Positions 39,875 to 55,826 of a DNA stretch of 64,000 nucleotides are shown piece by piece (within the stretch, counting starts at the first letter, position 1; the number at the start of each line of letters is the position of its first letter). The DNA is taken from the NCBI GenBank assembly GCA_932521035.1, contig OW051494.1, positions 7,984,001-8,048,000 on the forward strand. The letters are read 5' to 3'. Source of the DNA: Oscheius dolichura (Eukaryota > Nematoda > Chromadorea > Rhabditida > Rhabditidae). A model generated the notes under the pieces. It saw nothing but the letters and a program-made list of their open reading frames with translations, ran no database searches and had not been told where the DNA came from. Both the position numbers and the translations under genes were made by a program.

Positions 39875-39976
39875 GATGTCTATCAGTAAGCGAGCCCAGT
39901 ACGGTGAGGTGTACCTCCACTATGCCCTAGTCACCAGTCGTCCCCCATCTGATCATTCCCCTTTCTTTCTCGTTTA
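39875..39976 (+). pseudogene. N-terminal fragment of the YGE family, head to head with copy D
   Basis: ATG at 39875, 9 bp after a CTCTCAG acceptor and 86 bp after the shared upstream motif, opens MSISKRAQYGEVYLHYALVT and stops after 33 codons. AQYGEVYL matches the domain start of copies A-D, then similarity is lost. No second exon or tail follows. It is a truncated copy that kept its promoter. Confidence 0.6.
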
Positions 39977-41898
39977 GTCCTTCCCCTGTTTTTGGGATAG
40001 TAGAAATTAGCTACCCTGAGCTCCTATTTTCTTCGGATCCCTCCCGAAATTCACTTTTCTACATAATAGCTGGCCTAACAATCCTAGCCTTATCCTTCAA
40101 CCGTATGTTGAATCTCTTTACATTCGTTGAACTTTGGCTTCACATTGTTAACTCTTCTTATTATTGCTCTCCACGTGTCGTACCGTATTTCTTCGCTTTC
40201 TTCCGTATTGGTTGCCGTTGGAATTTCCGTTCTACTTGTATTTCATCCTCATCTCTGCCAAAGTGAAATACGCTCTAAAATTGTACTATTCTTCTGTTTT
40301 CACTTTCAATAAATATTCGTAATTCACATTAGTTTTAGAGGGCATTGCAGTGATTCCATGGCCTGCAATTTTCTCATCCCTTCGAATTTTTTTGCCCGTA
40401 ATCCTGGGTCATAAACGAGTGGCTAACAATTCCCCGTGATCTTTTTATTGTGGGGAGAGCTCTCCTGTTTAGTTTGGCCTCTCTATCGGCCACATAGCCC
40501 CCTTCAAACCAGCCCCTATCCGTACTTTACTAATTCTCTTCCTTCCTTTATTTCCTCTGTTTTCCTATATTTTATTCTTATTATCGTATTTTCACAGCTG
40601 AATATTAGATTGATGTTTGCCCTCCCCCAATATTTATGTCCCCCTCTATGTGAAATGGCCCTTTCTTCGCCCCGTGTCCGTTTCCCCCTGGCATTAGTCA
40701 CTAGAGAAAAAGCTCTCGTCGTCTTTCCCCCGAGTGTAACTTCCTCTCTTTCACAATATCTACGTCCGTCCGTCCGCGTATGTCTATTTAAAGATCCCGC
40801 TAGCGACGAGAATACTCGACCTCTGACGTAGATAGACGTGTGTCTGCTCGGCTACAACCACAGCCGCCGGCCAAAGTGTTGTCCTCCGGCTGATTGGAGA
40901 GAAATCGGAAATCGGGATACTCCACTCGGGGGATATAAAAGCCGCTTGTCTTCGAGAGTTCTTCCATATTTCGCTTCTTATCCCCTCCACAAAGTAGCAC
41001 TCCAATTTCCTCTCTCCTTCTTTCGAATATTGTAAACTTTTACTCTTGTAGTCATCTTCTCCTTCCTTTTCTTTTATTTTCGTTCTGACGCTAGTTCAAT
41101 TATGAGGAGAATGGCTGGGAGATACTCCAGGGCGCCCCCTAGAGAGTTCAGAATGGTGCTCCTCGAAACTCGACCGATTATATTGGGATCACTAAGGACT
41201 AAGTTCTGGGTCAGGGCCCCTTGTATGTACTTGTGCAGCTTCCTTCCTTTTTCTATCGACTGTCAATGAAATATTATGTCTCACGGGCTTGTGACACCTT
41301 TTCGTCGCTCCTTTCCCTTTTTCCGATCCAATTCATCTTCCTTGTAGTCGCAAAGTGAAATGACCAGATAGCTCAAGCTCGACTCAAAAAGTTCGAAAGG
41401 TAACACCGCTGTGTATATGGCTCGCGTTCGAAATGCGCCACGGCCAAAGTGAAAGGCCAAGCCGGTCCCTTAATTAGAGCTTCCCGCCCTTTTGCCTTCT
41501 AAATTCAATTACTCTGAACCAAATCCTAATAATTTTCTACTTTTCCATTGATTAGTTTGAGCTAAATATAGCTCTTGACCGTGTTTTATTCCGCCTTGCC
41601 AGCGTCTACTGGTCCATTCCCCATTGGGAGCCTTCCAAAAGACCTGGAAGGCAATTCTTCCCAATTCTAAATTACTCTGGCCGATTTTCTCATTAAGACA
41701 ACGTCTTATAGTCTAAAAACACTGTTATTCCAACCAGGAACCACTAAATTTGATCTCTTGACCGCCTGCCAGTGGTCAAAGACCGCCTCCCTCGGCAGTC
41801 GGTCGCCTCTCTTCCACCCTCCCCGTTCATTTATTCAATCTGTCTCCCCGTTCCGCTAAACAGACGGCTCCATTTTCAGTTCTTTTTTCCCAGTTCAA
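39977..41898. other. Intergenic, 1.9 kb without a supported gene
   Basis: Pyrimidine-rich. An ATG at 41102 opens about 55 codons (MRRMAGRYSRAPPREF...) with no further support. The last few hundred bases should be the copine promoter. Confidence 0.4.
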
Positions 41899-46649
<4,751 letters not shown>

Positions 46650-46828
46650 TGACCGCCTTCTCCCGGTGCTAATGTCTTGTCTTTGTAAATATTTGTAAAC
46701 AAAGAGATACAAAGAGATCTAACTCATATCCTACGTTGTTGTTAACGAAATTTAATAAATATTGATGTCTCATACGGCTTGTTATAGAAAAAGAGAGCTG
46801 TTAGAACTGGAAAAATGCCAAAAAGATC

Positions 46829-46900
46829 GGGCCGAGCCGGGGATCGATCCCGGGACCTCTCGCACCCTAAGCGAGAATCATACCACTAGACCACTCGGCC
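46829..46900 (-). tRNA. tRNA-Pro (AGG), copy 2
   Basis: 72 nt, same body as 20841-20912 (loop TTAGGGT). It lies just after the copine 3' end. Confidence 0.94.
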
Positions 46901-47035
46901 GTGTTTTGACACTTTGACCGATTTCGGGAAGAAGCTGGACAGTCCAGTCGGGTGAGAACCTGTTTTCACCTCGATCCTGGGATTACCGTCCTGGGACTCC
47001 CGTTAGGATCAATTCCCAAGCGCCCCTAACCCGTC

Positions 47036-47107
47036 GCGTTCGTGGTGTAATGGTCAGCATGGATGCCTTCCAAGCATTCGACGGGGGTTCGATTCCCCCC
47101 GAACGCA
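47036..47107 (+). tRNA. tRNA-Gly (TCC), copy 5
   Basis: Same 72-nt body as the other four copies, with a downstream T-run. It pairs with the divergent tRNA-Pro at 46829. Confidence 0.95.
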
Positions 47108-47533
47108 GAACTCCATTTTTGCTTTTTTACTCTAAACGATCTGCTGAACTTTTGTTTGTTTATGAAATTATTGCTTCTCCAATGCATCGGAGTCCACCTC
47201 CTTGTCCAGCCCCCTGTAATTCTTGTTCAGCCCCTTTCAAGTCCACCACAAACTGTTGATACCTTTTTCTGCTGCCTTTTATTCTGACCTAATTATTTGG
47301 GCTTCAAATGTTCTGGGTTAGACTCTCATTTATCTTCAGTTTTTTTTGGAAGACCGTTCCCCGTCGACAGCTCTCCCGGCGTAACCCATAACTTTCGTAT
47401 TCCATCTGGCCGTTGATCTCCCTCCGCCCATCTTTTCCCCCTTTGATGGGAAACAGCCACCTTCTTCCTCTTTTCTTGCTTGCTTCTGTCTTTTCTCTAT
47501 TTTTTTCTACTTTATTCAATTCTTTTATTCCAG

Positions 47534-47839
47534 AACTGGCATACTTCCTGTTCTCCTTCATGCGAATGGATTTCCATTAGTTAGGATTCCCGCCAATAGC
47601 CAGGGCATAGGTCAAGCTCATCTCCACCATCAGGGGCTTCTTCCATCTCAACAGGTAACTTTAATAATCAAGCAATCTAATAGGATCTTTAGTCAGGCTC
47701 CCAACATCCACTGCAGACGGAATACTTTCAATCGATGTGGAACACCCCGCTCCACCAAAGCCGAACGGCCAAAAAGATCTCCCCCATTTTTATCCTCTCC
47801 CCTACCGACCTTTTTAAGACATCCCATGATCGCCATTAA
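47534..47839 (+). CDS. Two orphan 3' exons, Gln/His-rich unknown protein
   Basis: Exon a (47534-47654) follows TTTTATTCCAG and reads TGILPVLLHANGFPLVRIPA, NSQGIGQAHLHHQGLLPSQQ to a GTAACT donor. A 38-nt intron leads to exon b (47693-47839): SGSQHPLQTEYFQSMWNTPL ... LFKTSHDRH, TAA. The frame is continuous over 88 codons with coding-like composition, reminiscent of the C-terminal tails of transcription factors. I found no matching upstream exon before the tRNA at 47036, so the gene may be a 3' remnant or start with unrecognised exons. Confidence 0.4.
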
Positions 47840-48170
47840 CCATATCTCAGTTGAAGTGTCGCTCTGACATGATTAACATACAAATTGGCAGATGCTACGT
47901 TGGTAGCCTTAACTTATAGGTCAGGGGTTTACGCCTTCCTTTGTCAGAACTGCATTACAAGCAATTTAATTCACCGATTCTATAGGCGTTATTCCCTTCA
48001 CAGTCACCTTCGCTTCTCCTTTTTTTTGGAACCGGCGGCTCTTTTAGAAATATACATTGTAATTATTTGTTTCATGTCCAGAACCAGTCTTTGTAAAAAT
48101 TGCTTCTTCAAATACAACGCGCAGTGAATGACTTCATCTCCGCCGAGGGGCAGCAGCATGTGGGCAAGGT

Positions 48171-48301
48171 TATAGTCCATTTCCACTGGATATTCATCGA
48201 AAAAAACCTCTCAGCTACGGGACTAGGAGGGCTTCAGACTTGATCCCGTAGCGGAGACCCCAAATTTGAATCCGTGGAATATCCGTTGGAAACGGACTAT
48301 A
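48171..48301. mobile_element. Short palindromic MITE, copy 2
   Basis: 131 bp with 29-bp imperfect terminal inverted repeats (TATAGTCCATTTCCACTGGA-TATTC / GAATATCC-GTTGGAAACGGACTATA). The internal CTCAGCTACGGGACTAGGA and CGTAGCGGAGACCCC can pair. It matches the copine-intron element at 43527-43664. Confidence 0.7.
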
Positions 48302-48790
48302 GTTTGGAGCCGAAAAATGGGAATTCGGTAGTTGTCGGCGGAGCGCGTTTACAAAAATCTAAAAAATTAAAATTAATGTCACGTTATGAGGAGATTACGG
48401 TATACAAGAAGACACCACAAGTCGTAAAAGTGCGGTCTCTAAATTTGTTTATTTTTTTCCCGGTCACTAATCCAATCGCGAGACCAGGTATCCCCCGCCG
48501 CGCGCACCTGCGCATTACCGGCACCCGCCCCGGGTTTTTGCCTCCTCAGTTAGCTACGTAAAACTCCATTTTTATTCGGACCACAATCAAATAATAGCTT
48601 TTGAACAGGCCGCATTTTGCGTCACATAAGTGGCACGCCGGTGTCCCTGGGCTTTTTGCAACGAAAAAACTTATTTTTGTTGATTGGCTACGTAGATGTC
48701 GACGTAGATTGAGGTTCCCTTTTAATGGGAGGGGATAGGGGGCTTTGGTCGGTCTCCTGGTATCCCCTCGCCCCTGTCCGACGTCTTGAG

Positions 48791-50842
48791 ATGGATGCCC
48801 GACGCTGCTCCCTGGCCTGTCCCACTTGTACCGTCTGTGGCACAGTCGGGGCTCGCTACCATTATGGAGGACTCGTCTGCAGGTAAGGATAGCTGTTCTC
48901 TATGATTACTGTAAATTCTACCTCTTCCAAATAAAACTCCACATTCTGTGCCAGTTACCGTACTCTTTTGATGGGGGCCTACGGTGCGGACCAGGTTGGA
49001 CCGCAAGTTTGAGGCACAGCTCACCATTGAGAAACATTTTGACTACCTAAATAAGAATCGATTTAACTTTCCAATATTCTTTTCCCGCCAGTTTAGAGCT
49101 TTCTTTTACTGAACGGGTTACTGTAGGTAGTAGCATATTGTCTCGTTTTCACAATTAACAATCAAAACCTTCCATACAGGACTTTCCAATTATCTCTAGT
49201 CTTAAAAGGAAGCACATGGCATGCTGGTGGTCCCGTATCCAACATACCGTATCCCACCCAAGGTCCCGACAAGATGAAGATTGTCAAATCCAAGGACTGT
49301 GCTCTATATTGTAGCTTCAAATGAAATTTATCGAGCCGAGTACCTTCAGGCACGGCTTGGGTCTTCCTCGACTTCGTTCCTATTATTTGGGTAAGAAAAA
49401 TTAGGTCGTATACAAAATGGGAGTACTGTAAGTTCTATGCTCTATTTTCCAGAAGCTGCCGCGTCTTCTTCTTCCGCCACGTAAAAAACAACAAGCAGCT
49501 CGTCTGTAAAAATAACGGTCACTGCCCCATCATCCTCGGTAAGTATTCCCTTTATAACGGTCAGACCCTCATTTTCTAGGAAATTCACGGCATGCTTGTG
49601 CCGCCTGCCGATTCCAAAAGTGCCTGGACGCTAATATGGATTATTCGATTGTCGGACGGAAGACAAAGTCGTGTCCGAGTAATTTCAGTGTCGATTCACT
49701 AGAAGCACAGGTTACTGTAGCATACAGTCCTTAAAATTGTAATTTTAGGGTATCCTCCACCCCGAGCCGCTGTACCCCGCCTGCCAATTCAAATCCGCCT
49801 CATTAGACATTGAAAATGAGAAGCTGGCCCCCTTACAGTTCTCTCCTACAGTACTCCCAAGGTAAACTTACCGTAATCCTCTCAAATAACTGTTTCAGTG
49901 TGCCCTCCCTCCTGCCGTTCCCCTTGCTCTCTCCATCCTTCACGGACTCCGCTCTCCTGGCCCAAGCCTTCCTCGACGGCCTGACTAGCTATTCCGAACT
50001 GGCTGCCATGAGCCAAGAGGACAAGGTAGCCTTTTCTCCTCTTGAAATGATAAAAATCCCTGGTTTTCAGAAGATCCTGGTCCAGCAGAATTGTCATCTT
50101 TTCGGTGCCTTCTCCCAGAAATACGCCTCGTGGGAGATGAAGCGCGGCTGGGCTGCCCCCAGCGGGCAGACAGAGCTCCTCTTCCGCTCGACCAACATCA
50201 CCGGGGCGGAATTCGTTATCCTAAAGGTTATCTGCCTCCTGTCTCCAGGTAAACGATACCTTTCTCCAGGTGAAAGAGGTAAAAAATAGATTCAGTCCTT
50301 TCCCTCTCCTCGGCCGGGCAATGGCATCTGATGCTGGCGAGGACCCGCTTCATCCAGCTGCTGTTCGAAACGGCAGGGAAGCAGAACCCGCTCTTGAGCA
50401 ACGAGGAGAATTGGCTACGGATTTCAATACTGCTGGAGATATTGCCAACTGTGAAGGTAAGGGGCCCGGTACATGATCATTGTAACGGGGGTAAAATCTG
50501 TTGGGTAGAGACAGAGAGGATCAGGGTCGCTTCTGTTGAATCTATGGAATGTCCTACGGCTCGTTCTCTCCCATAATTGTCCTCGGGGTATCTTTCGATG
50601 GAAATTCACTGTCCATAACAGTCACTCTGCTTCGACTAGTAGCCTTTTCTCCGGATCTTTGAAGGAGGAATATGGCAAATGGGGAACGACAGGATGGAAA
50701 AGATCAGTGGATTACTGTAACTCTTTTTGGGGTCTGTGCATGCTCTTGTGACCAGTCCTGGGCCGTCCTGCCTACTCAAAATCTTCGGGCCAACGGCATC
50801 CCAAGTCCTGGGAGAAGAAAAACTGCGGTAATGTTTAGCTAG
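48791..50842 (+). CDS. Nuclear hormone receptor
   Basis: Ligand-regulated transcription factor type. Exon 1 (48791-48882) and the exon from 49453 give the DNA-binding domain: CTVCGTVGARYHYGGLVCRS, CRVFFFRHVKNNKQLVCKNN, GHCPIILGNSRHACAACRFQ and KCLDANMDYSIVGR. Finger 1 is C-x2-C-x13-C-x2-C; finger 2 is C-x5-C-x10-C-x2-C, one residue longer than usual. The P-box CRSCRVFFF is of the divergent nematode type. The ligand-binding part is helical: LAQAFLDGLTSYSELAAM, HLFGAFSQKYASWEMKRG, SAGQWHLMLARTRFIQLLFE and WLRISILLEILPTVK. The last exon (about 50757 to TAG at 50840-50842) is short and less certain, so the AF2 helix may be wrong. It belongs to the expanded nematode receptor class; no orthologue assigned. 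Confidence 0.85.
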
Positions 50843-51247
50843 CGGACGGGATACTAGTCTTCATTTTGTGTCAAGACCCCCTGAATAAAGAAGAATTTTC
50901 AGAAAGAAATGACTCCAACTGCTGTCGACCCCTCATCACAGCCGTAATCCCTTGTTTATATATATTTTTTCCACAATATTTGTCGTTAAAACCTGATATT
51001 TGTAAAAGCCATACCTTATTTGGATCTCATCTATTATTCCCTCAAAAAAAAAACAGTAAAAATGAATAAAAATACATACATTTTTTATGTTTTGCTCTCA
51101 CTCTCTTTTACACAATTTACGCCCGGGGGAAATGACCACTTCGCTTTTAAATTAAATTTATACGGGGGCGAGAAAACCTTGTGGTTATCAATTATTAATC
51201 AAGAGATCACTACGGATATAATGGTCGTGGGAATGGGAAGGCGAAGC
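50843..51247. other. Intergenic between convergent genes
   Basis: An ATG at 51062 opens 63 codons starting MNKNTYIFYVLLSLSFTQF (signal-like), but it is AT-rich, lacks conservation clues and lies between two 3' ends. I leave it uncalled. Confidence 0.35.
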
Positions 51248-52244
51248 TCATAAACGGGGCAGCTGGCAGACATAATATCTTTGGGGGTAGGAACAGGGAT
51301 TGTCATTCCACTCCCTGCGATCTGACAGGATTGTGCCGTCACCGTAGAAAGTCTGAACCGTCAGCATCTGAAAAAATATTCGTCATGGGACCGAAATGGC
51401 GGCAATATTACCGAAACACAATACTGCATCCCGCCGGCATTGTCCGGTTGTACATTAGGCGGGTGGTTGGCCCAGTTACTGTAGTCAAACTGGGGCAAAA
51501 TTGGATAGAAATGGGAAAGAGGACTTACTGGTGTTCCGTCGTACCATTGGAAATCGGCAAGGGTACTACCTGGAAGACGGAATAGGCCAAGAATTATTCT
51601 GAAACGGGAAGATTGCCGGGTCGAGGCTGGGTCCCAGCAGGAAGACGGTTCAATTTCTAAAGAAAAGAAGAACTTACGGGTTCATTGGATTTGAAAATAA
51701 GGCTGAAAACAATCAAAATTAATCAAAATTTGAAGCTAAAACTCACAAAATATGAAGCTATTCTCTTGGGGGCTGTGGATGGAAGCCAGATGGCCATTGA
51801 CCCCGCAACTGTTACATTGGATCTCGGCATCTGGCTGGGTAATTGCTAGAGTCGGCAATGAGACGGCCAGGTAGCAATTCATTGTCATGGCGAAGTAGAC
51901 CCATCCTGGGAGACAGGCAGCTGGAAAAAGGAGACAGTCCTTTAAAATATCCGAATGGAATACGGGCGGTAGTGGTTGTTGTGGTTGTAGCCGGCGTGGT
52001 AGTGGTAGTGGCGCTGCTGATGGTACTGGTACTGGTACTGGTAAAGGGACCTCCGATGGCTTCTTCTGCTGAATTTACTCTATTCTTATAGTTTCAACTG
52101 TTTTAAAGGTCTATGACACAATGAAGTATGCCTAGTTGGCTCGGTTTATAGAAAATAATCCATTGGCTTACAGTTACTGGTAGGTATGCAGGTGGAGGCG
52201 AGACGAGGCCCCACAGCCAAGAATAAAACAAAAAAGGAAATCAT
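51248..52244 (-). CDS. Secreted C-type lectin-domain protein with Thr-rich linker
   Basis: Exon 1 (from 52244) encodes the signal peptide MISFFVLFLAVGPRLASTC. Exon 2 gives a mucin-like linker (GGPFTSTSTSTISSATTTTT ... ARIPFGYF). The lectin domain follows: ACLPGWVYFAMTMNCYLAVS, CNSCGVNGHLASIHSPQENS, ILGLFRLPGSTLADFQWYDG and EWNDNPCSYPQRYYVCQLP, TGA at 51248. The WND triad and flanking Cys are present, but no EPN/QPD carbohydrate motif is visible. The junction between linker and domain (about 51918) does not follow a GT-AG intron in frame, so a frameshift, assembly error or mis-drawn exon remains. Probably an extracellular immune or mucosal lectin. Confidence 0.7.
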
Positions 52245-52763
52245 TTGTGGTGAGAGACAGTTTTGATGAGGAAGTGGCACGGGGAGGAGATCGCTCTCGG
52301 CATGTTTCCCGTTCTGTAAGAGCCAGTTTGGATCGGGCAGAGACAATCGCGGCGGAACACAAACGGGGAAACCCCTATCACTTTGCATGGCAGGATAACT
52401 TTAAATAAGATTTTGTTTATTAGAAGTCCTGAAGTGAAATGGGCAAGGACTTGTTTGCCAAGAAGACTCCCCTTTTTGTCTCTGGGAGCGAGAAACCAGC
52501 AATCAACCGAGGATACTGTAGAATTCAGACAGAGAGATGGCTCGGAGTGAAGTAGAGCAATTAGGATAGGAAGTCAGAGGAAAGGCCAAAGTATAAAGGG
52601 TATTTGACCAATGATCCGTATTAAATTTCCCTGTGGCAGCTAGTTTCCCAGCTAGCCATTTCAGACTGAAACAGGAGGCGCGCCATTTCTGTCCAACAGT
52701 GGTCGAACATCTTCACGAAATTTTGCTACTCATTCAACTCCCGTTAAAATGATAAATATTTAT
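52245..52763. other. Intergenic upstream of the lectin gene
   Basis: No gene seen; lectin promoter side and collagen 3' flank (AATAAA on the minus strand at about 52758). Confidence 0.4.
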
Positions 52764-53826
52764 TCAAATCTTCCTCGAACGCTTGAATTCCCCGCTCCTG
52801 ACATAGTCCCGATTTGGGCATTTACAGTAATTAGCGTCTTTTCCAATCTCTCCAGGTACTCCGGGCTAAAATTCTCTTTTCTCTTCAATTTTTCTGATCA
52901 CTTACGCTTCCAGGAGCTCCGTCATTTGCTGGTCTTCCCGGATGGCCGGGCGGGCCGCGTGGTCCTCTAGATCCTGGCATGCCGTGACGAGAGGAATCTC
53001 CGGGCATTCCTGGTTGGCCAGCAGGGCCACAGGGGCCGGTATGGCCGGGGAGGCCACGAGGATGGTGACTTCGATGGCCGTTTGCTCCGGGATGACCATC
53101 ATTTCCTGGATGGCCGGGTTCTCCGAAAGGTCCGAGGTCGCCGACTGGCCCAGGTTTTCCCATTTGTCCGGGATGGCCGGGCATACCTAGAAAAGTTTGT
53201 AGAGCTTGTTTTTAAGGACGAGAGTACACACCAGGAGGTCCTTGTCTGCCGTCTTCTCCAGGAAATCCAACCTCCCCCGGTGGTCCCTCATGCCCTGGTG
53301 GTCCTGCCGGGCATTGAATACAACCAGGGCGTTCATGAACGTATTGAGATAGTCCGGGAGCTCCTGGATGGCCGGGGAAGCCGTCCTCTCTTAAGTTACT
53401 CTTGATTTTAGGTAAAATGTAGCCTGTACCCTCTATCTCCTGGCCGGCCAGGAAAACCGGGAGGTCCTCGCGGTCCTGGAGGACAAAAAATTAGTTGTGG
53501 TGGTCCCATAACGACAGTTTGCAGCAGGGAAGGCGGCGGCCCCATCGGGACACTTCCGCCTCCCTGGACGTAGAAACCTCTTTTTACTCGGGATGACGGC
53601 TGAAGAACTTTCCAAGCTTCGTTTGCCTCAATCTCAAATCATTTAAAGTAAAATAAATCGCTTAGAATACTTTGAATTCCTCCATTTCCTTGTAGATCTC
53701 CTTCTCCAAGAGGTAAATCTCATAGGAGACGTTACTGATGGCAATAATTAGTAGAACAACGAAGAGGGCAGATACAGTGATACCGAACTTTAAAAAATGG
53801 GAGGAAGTGCCGGGCGAATAGGCCAT
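52764..53826 (-). CDS. Cuticle collagen
   Basis: Structural protein of the nematode exoskeleton. Exon 1 encodes [20 protein letters not shown] followed by [20 protein letters not shown], the N-terminal cuticle-collagen domain with its membrane segment. Exon 2 has the subtilisin/furin-type site [10 protein letters not shown]. Gly-X-Y blocks follow, interrupted by short Cys-containing gaps: [13 protein letters not shown], a segment with [20 protein letters not shown], then [20 protein letters not shown] and [20 protein letters not shown]. The last exon reads [19 protein letters not shown], matching the C-terminal C-x-C of this class, then [21 protein letters not shown] lies about 32 bp upstream of the ATG. 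Confidence 0.92.
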
Positions 53827-53857
53827 ATTGAATGAGGCAAGGAGGCAAAATGGCCGC

Positions 53858-53864
53858 CTTTATA
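53858..53864 (-). promoter_or_regulatory. TATA box of the collagen gene
   Basis: TATAAAG on the minus strand about 32 bp upstream of the ATG. Confidence 0.5.
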
Positions 53865-54002
53865 AGATTTCCATGTTTTTGTCTCGAGCCACCAGAGACA
53901 ATGAGTGAAACGGCCGAGGCGAAACCGAGGCAGTAACAGCCTCGAAATTTATCATTGGCACCTTGTTTAGCACTATTCGAGACGGAAAGGTAAAAGTTTG
54001 AA

Positions 54003-54077
54003 CATTTTGAGGAAGGTCGGGACAGTTTCAGGAAGGTCGGGATAAATTTAGGAAGGTCGGGGGCATTTTGAGGAAGG
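54003..54077. repeat. Short tandem repeat (TTTGAGGAAGGTCGGGACAG)
   Basis: Four units of about 20 bp with small changes (TTTCAGGAAGGTCGGGATAA, TTTAGGAAGGTCGGGGGCA), upstream of the collagen gene. Confidence 0.7.
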
Positions 54078-54308
54078 GGTTCCTCGGGACTGTATTTCTG
54101 TTAAATTGTAGTGTTTCGGAAGGGCTGTTGATCAGTTCCTATTTCTCCTTTACGAACTCATTTCAACCCATCAAATTCATCCATTCCCAAAACTTCCCGC
54201 CTTCTCCGGCGCTTCCGTAGATCTAACAGTTGATCCTTTCTGACCGGTTTCTGTACAATTCCAGAGCAGCTACTGATATATTATAGAAGAACTACGATAC
54301 AAGCCAAT

Positions 54309-55785
54309 TTATTCATATTCAAATTCATCAACATATTCATCAACATATTCATTTGGGCCAGAATCTTCTTCGCTTTTAGTTATTGTAGGGCTCGTGAATG
54401 GGGCTTCCGTCTCGAGCTTCGTTGTACTCGACGGGGTCGTAGACGGAGCGTCCGTCTCGAGCTTCGTTGTACTCGACGGGGTCGTAGACGGAGCGTCCGT
54501 CTCGAGCTTCGTTGTACTCGACGGGGTCGTAGACGGAGCGTCCGTCTCGAGCTTCGTTGTACTCGACGGGGTCGTAGACGGAGCGTCCGTCTCGAGCTTC
54601 GTTGTACTCGACGGGGTCGTAGACGGAGCGTCCGTCTCGAGCTTCGTTGTACTCGACGGGGTCGTAGACGGAGCGTCCGTCTCGAGCTTCGTTGTACTCG
54701 ACGGGGTCGTAGACGGAGCGTCCGTCTTGAGTTCCGTTGTGGTGGAAGGAGTCGTGGCTTCTGTCTTGAGTTCCGTTGTGGTGGAAGGAGTCGTGGATGG
54801 AGCGGCCGTTTTAGCTTCAGCTTTAACTGTCATTGGAGCCGATGTTGAGGTAGTGGTCGTCTCGGCGTTTGTGGTCGGGAAGTCCACCTTCGCCTCATCA
54901 TTGCAGACAGCATCGAAGCCTTCTTCTGTCCATTTTCCCGGGTATTCGGGATTTCCCCCAAGATACTTGAAGAATTCCTTGGACTCCTTGGTGGTACAGT
55001 AGAGGCGTTTCTTATTCATCGATTCCAGCAGTTGGGAACGCACGTTGAAGACGGTTACATTGTCAGAGTCAATGGACACGGCGCTCTTGGAAATGGGCAT
55101 TTCAACTGTGTGGATGCACTGAAAACCAGGGGTTACGGTAATCTGAAGGGAAAATACGTACGAAGCTGTTATCTTCGTCACCGGGGCAAAAGAGGGTGAA
55201 GACGATGGTGGGGGAGATGGTCACGAATTCGTCATGGGCTCCAGCGATGTCGAAATGGCCACAGAGGTCCGTCTGGTTGACGGCGAGGATGTCATCCTTG
55301 TTGACTGAAAGAGAGTAAATGGGTTACTGTAGAGAAATCAGTCGTTGTGGGACCCGGAGTAAATTCTTGATCGTATCCCGGAAATAGAAGATTTTGTGAC
55401 ACCAAGAGGAATCTATAGTGTGTCGCTGGTAAAAATTCGAATCCCGGCCCCCGTGTTGACTTTCCCGGGCTCCAAGTCTTTCTCAATTGAGTCCCGCCCA
55501 TTTGAGGACCCGTTCCCGACAGTTCGTTTCAGGACCCTTCCCGACAGTTCTAGGCAAAATAAAGGGGAGAGAGAGGAGAGGGGTATGACTTACGCCAGTC
55601 CTTGTCCTCCAATTGGAGCAGGCCGAACATTGCTGGGACATTTTCTTTGCAGAGGACTTGGCCTTTCACCTGAATCGGAATGTCTTCCAACGAAGTAGGA
55701 AAGTACTCACATGAACGTACTGTCTCGTGGCAGAAACCACAGCGACGACGGCGAGAAGGGAGAAGACGGCCTTGGCGAGGACCAT
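54309..55785 (-). CDS. Transthyretin-like protein with mucin-like repeat tail
   Basis: Secreted protein. Exon 1 (ATG at 55785) has the signal peptide MVLAKAVFSLLAVVAVVSA. Exons 2-4 give the nematode transthyretin-like domain: VKGQVLCKENVPAMFGLLQL, KDDILAVNQTDLCGHFDIAG, AHDEFVTISPTIVFTLFCPG and CIHTVEMPIS. The domain is followed by CTTKESKEFFKYLGGNPEYP, then a Thr/Ser/Pro tail with seven 15-residue repeats (TDAPSTTPSSTTKLE) and shorter related units, and ends YVDEYVDEFEYE. Most transthyretin-like proteins stop after the domain (about 140 residues), so the O-glycosylation-type tail and acidic C-terminus are unusual. The repeats are nearly identical in DNA, implying recent expansion. A TATAAAA lies about 35 bp upstream of the ATG. 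Confidence 0.85.
54406..54720. repeat. 45-bp coding minisatellite, seven units
   Basis: TCCGTCTCGAGCTTCGTTGT...GTAGACGGAGCG repeats seven times with almost no change, within the transthyretin-like gene. It encodes TDAPSTTPSSTTKLE on the minus strand. Copy number is likely polymorphic. Confidence 0.9.
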
Positions 55786-55819
55786 CTTGAAGTTGTGGGA
55801 AGAGAAGGGAAGACGACTG

Positions 55820-55826
55820 TTTTATA
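55820..55826 (-). promoter_or_regulatory. TATA box of the transthyretin-like gene
   Basis: TATAAAA on the minus strand 35-41 bp upstream of the ATG. Confidence 0.5.

Noticed and set aside
41102..41270. Short frame MRRMAGRYSRAPPREF...
   Set aside because: About 55 codons, no signal peptide, domain or splice evidence; insufficient to call a gene.
51062..51253. 63-codon frame with signal-like start MNKNTYIFYVLLSL
   Set aside because: AT-rich, between two convergent gene ends, overlaps the lectin stop on the other strand; hydrophobic start likely by chance.
54394..55002. 202-codon plus-strand frame with VSSFVVLDGVVDGA repeats
   Set aside because: Antisense shadow of the 45-bp repeats in the transthyretin-like gene; the minus strand carries signal peptide, domain and splice sites.
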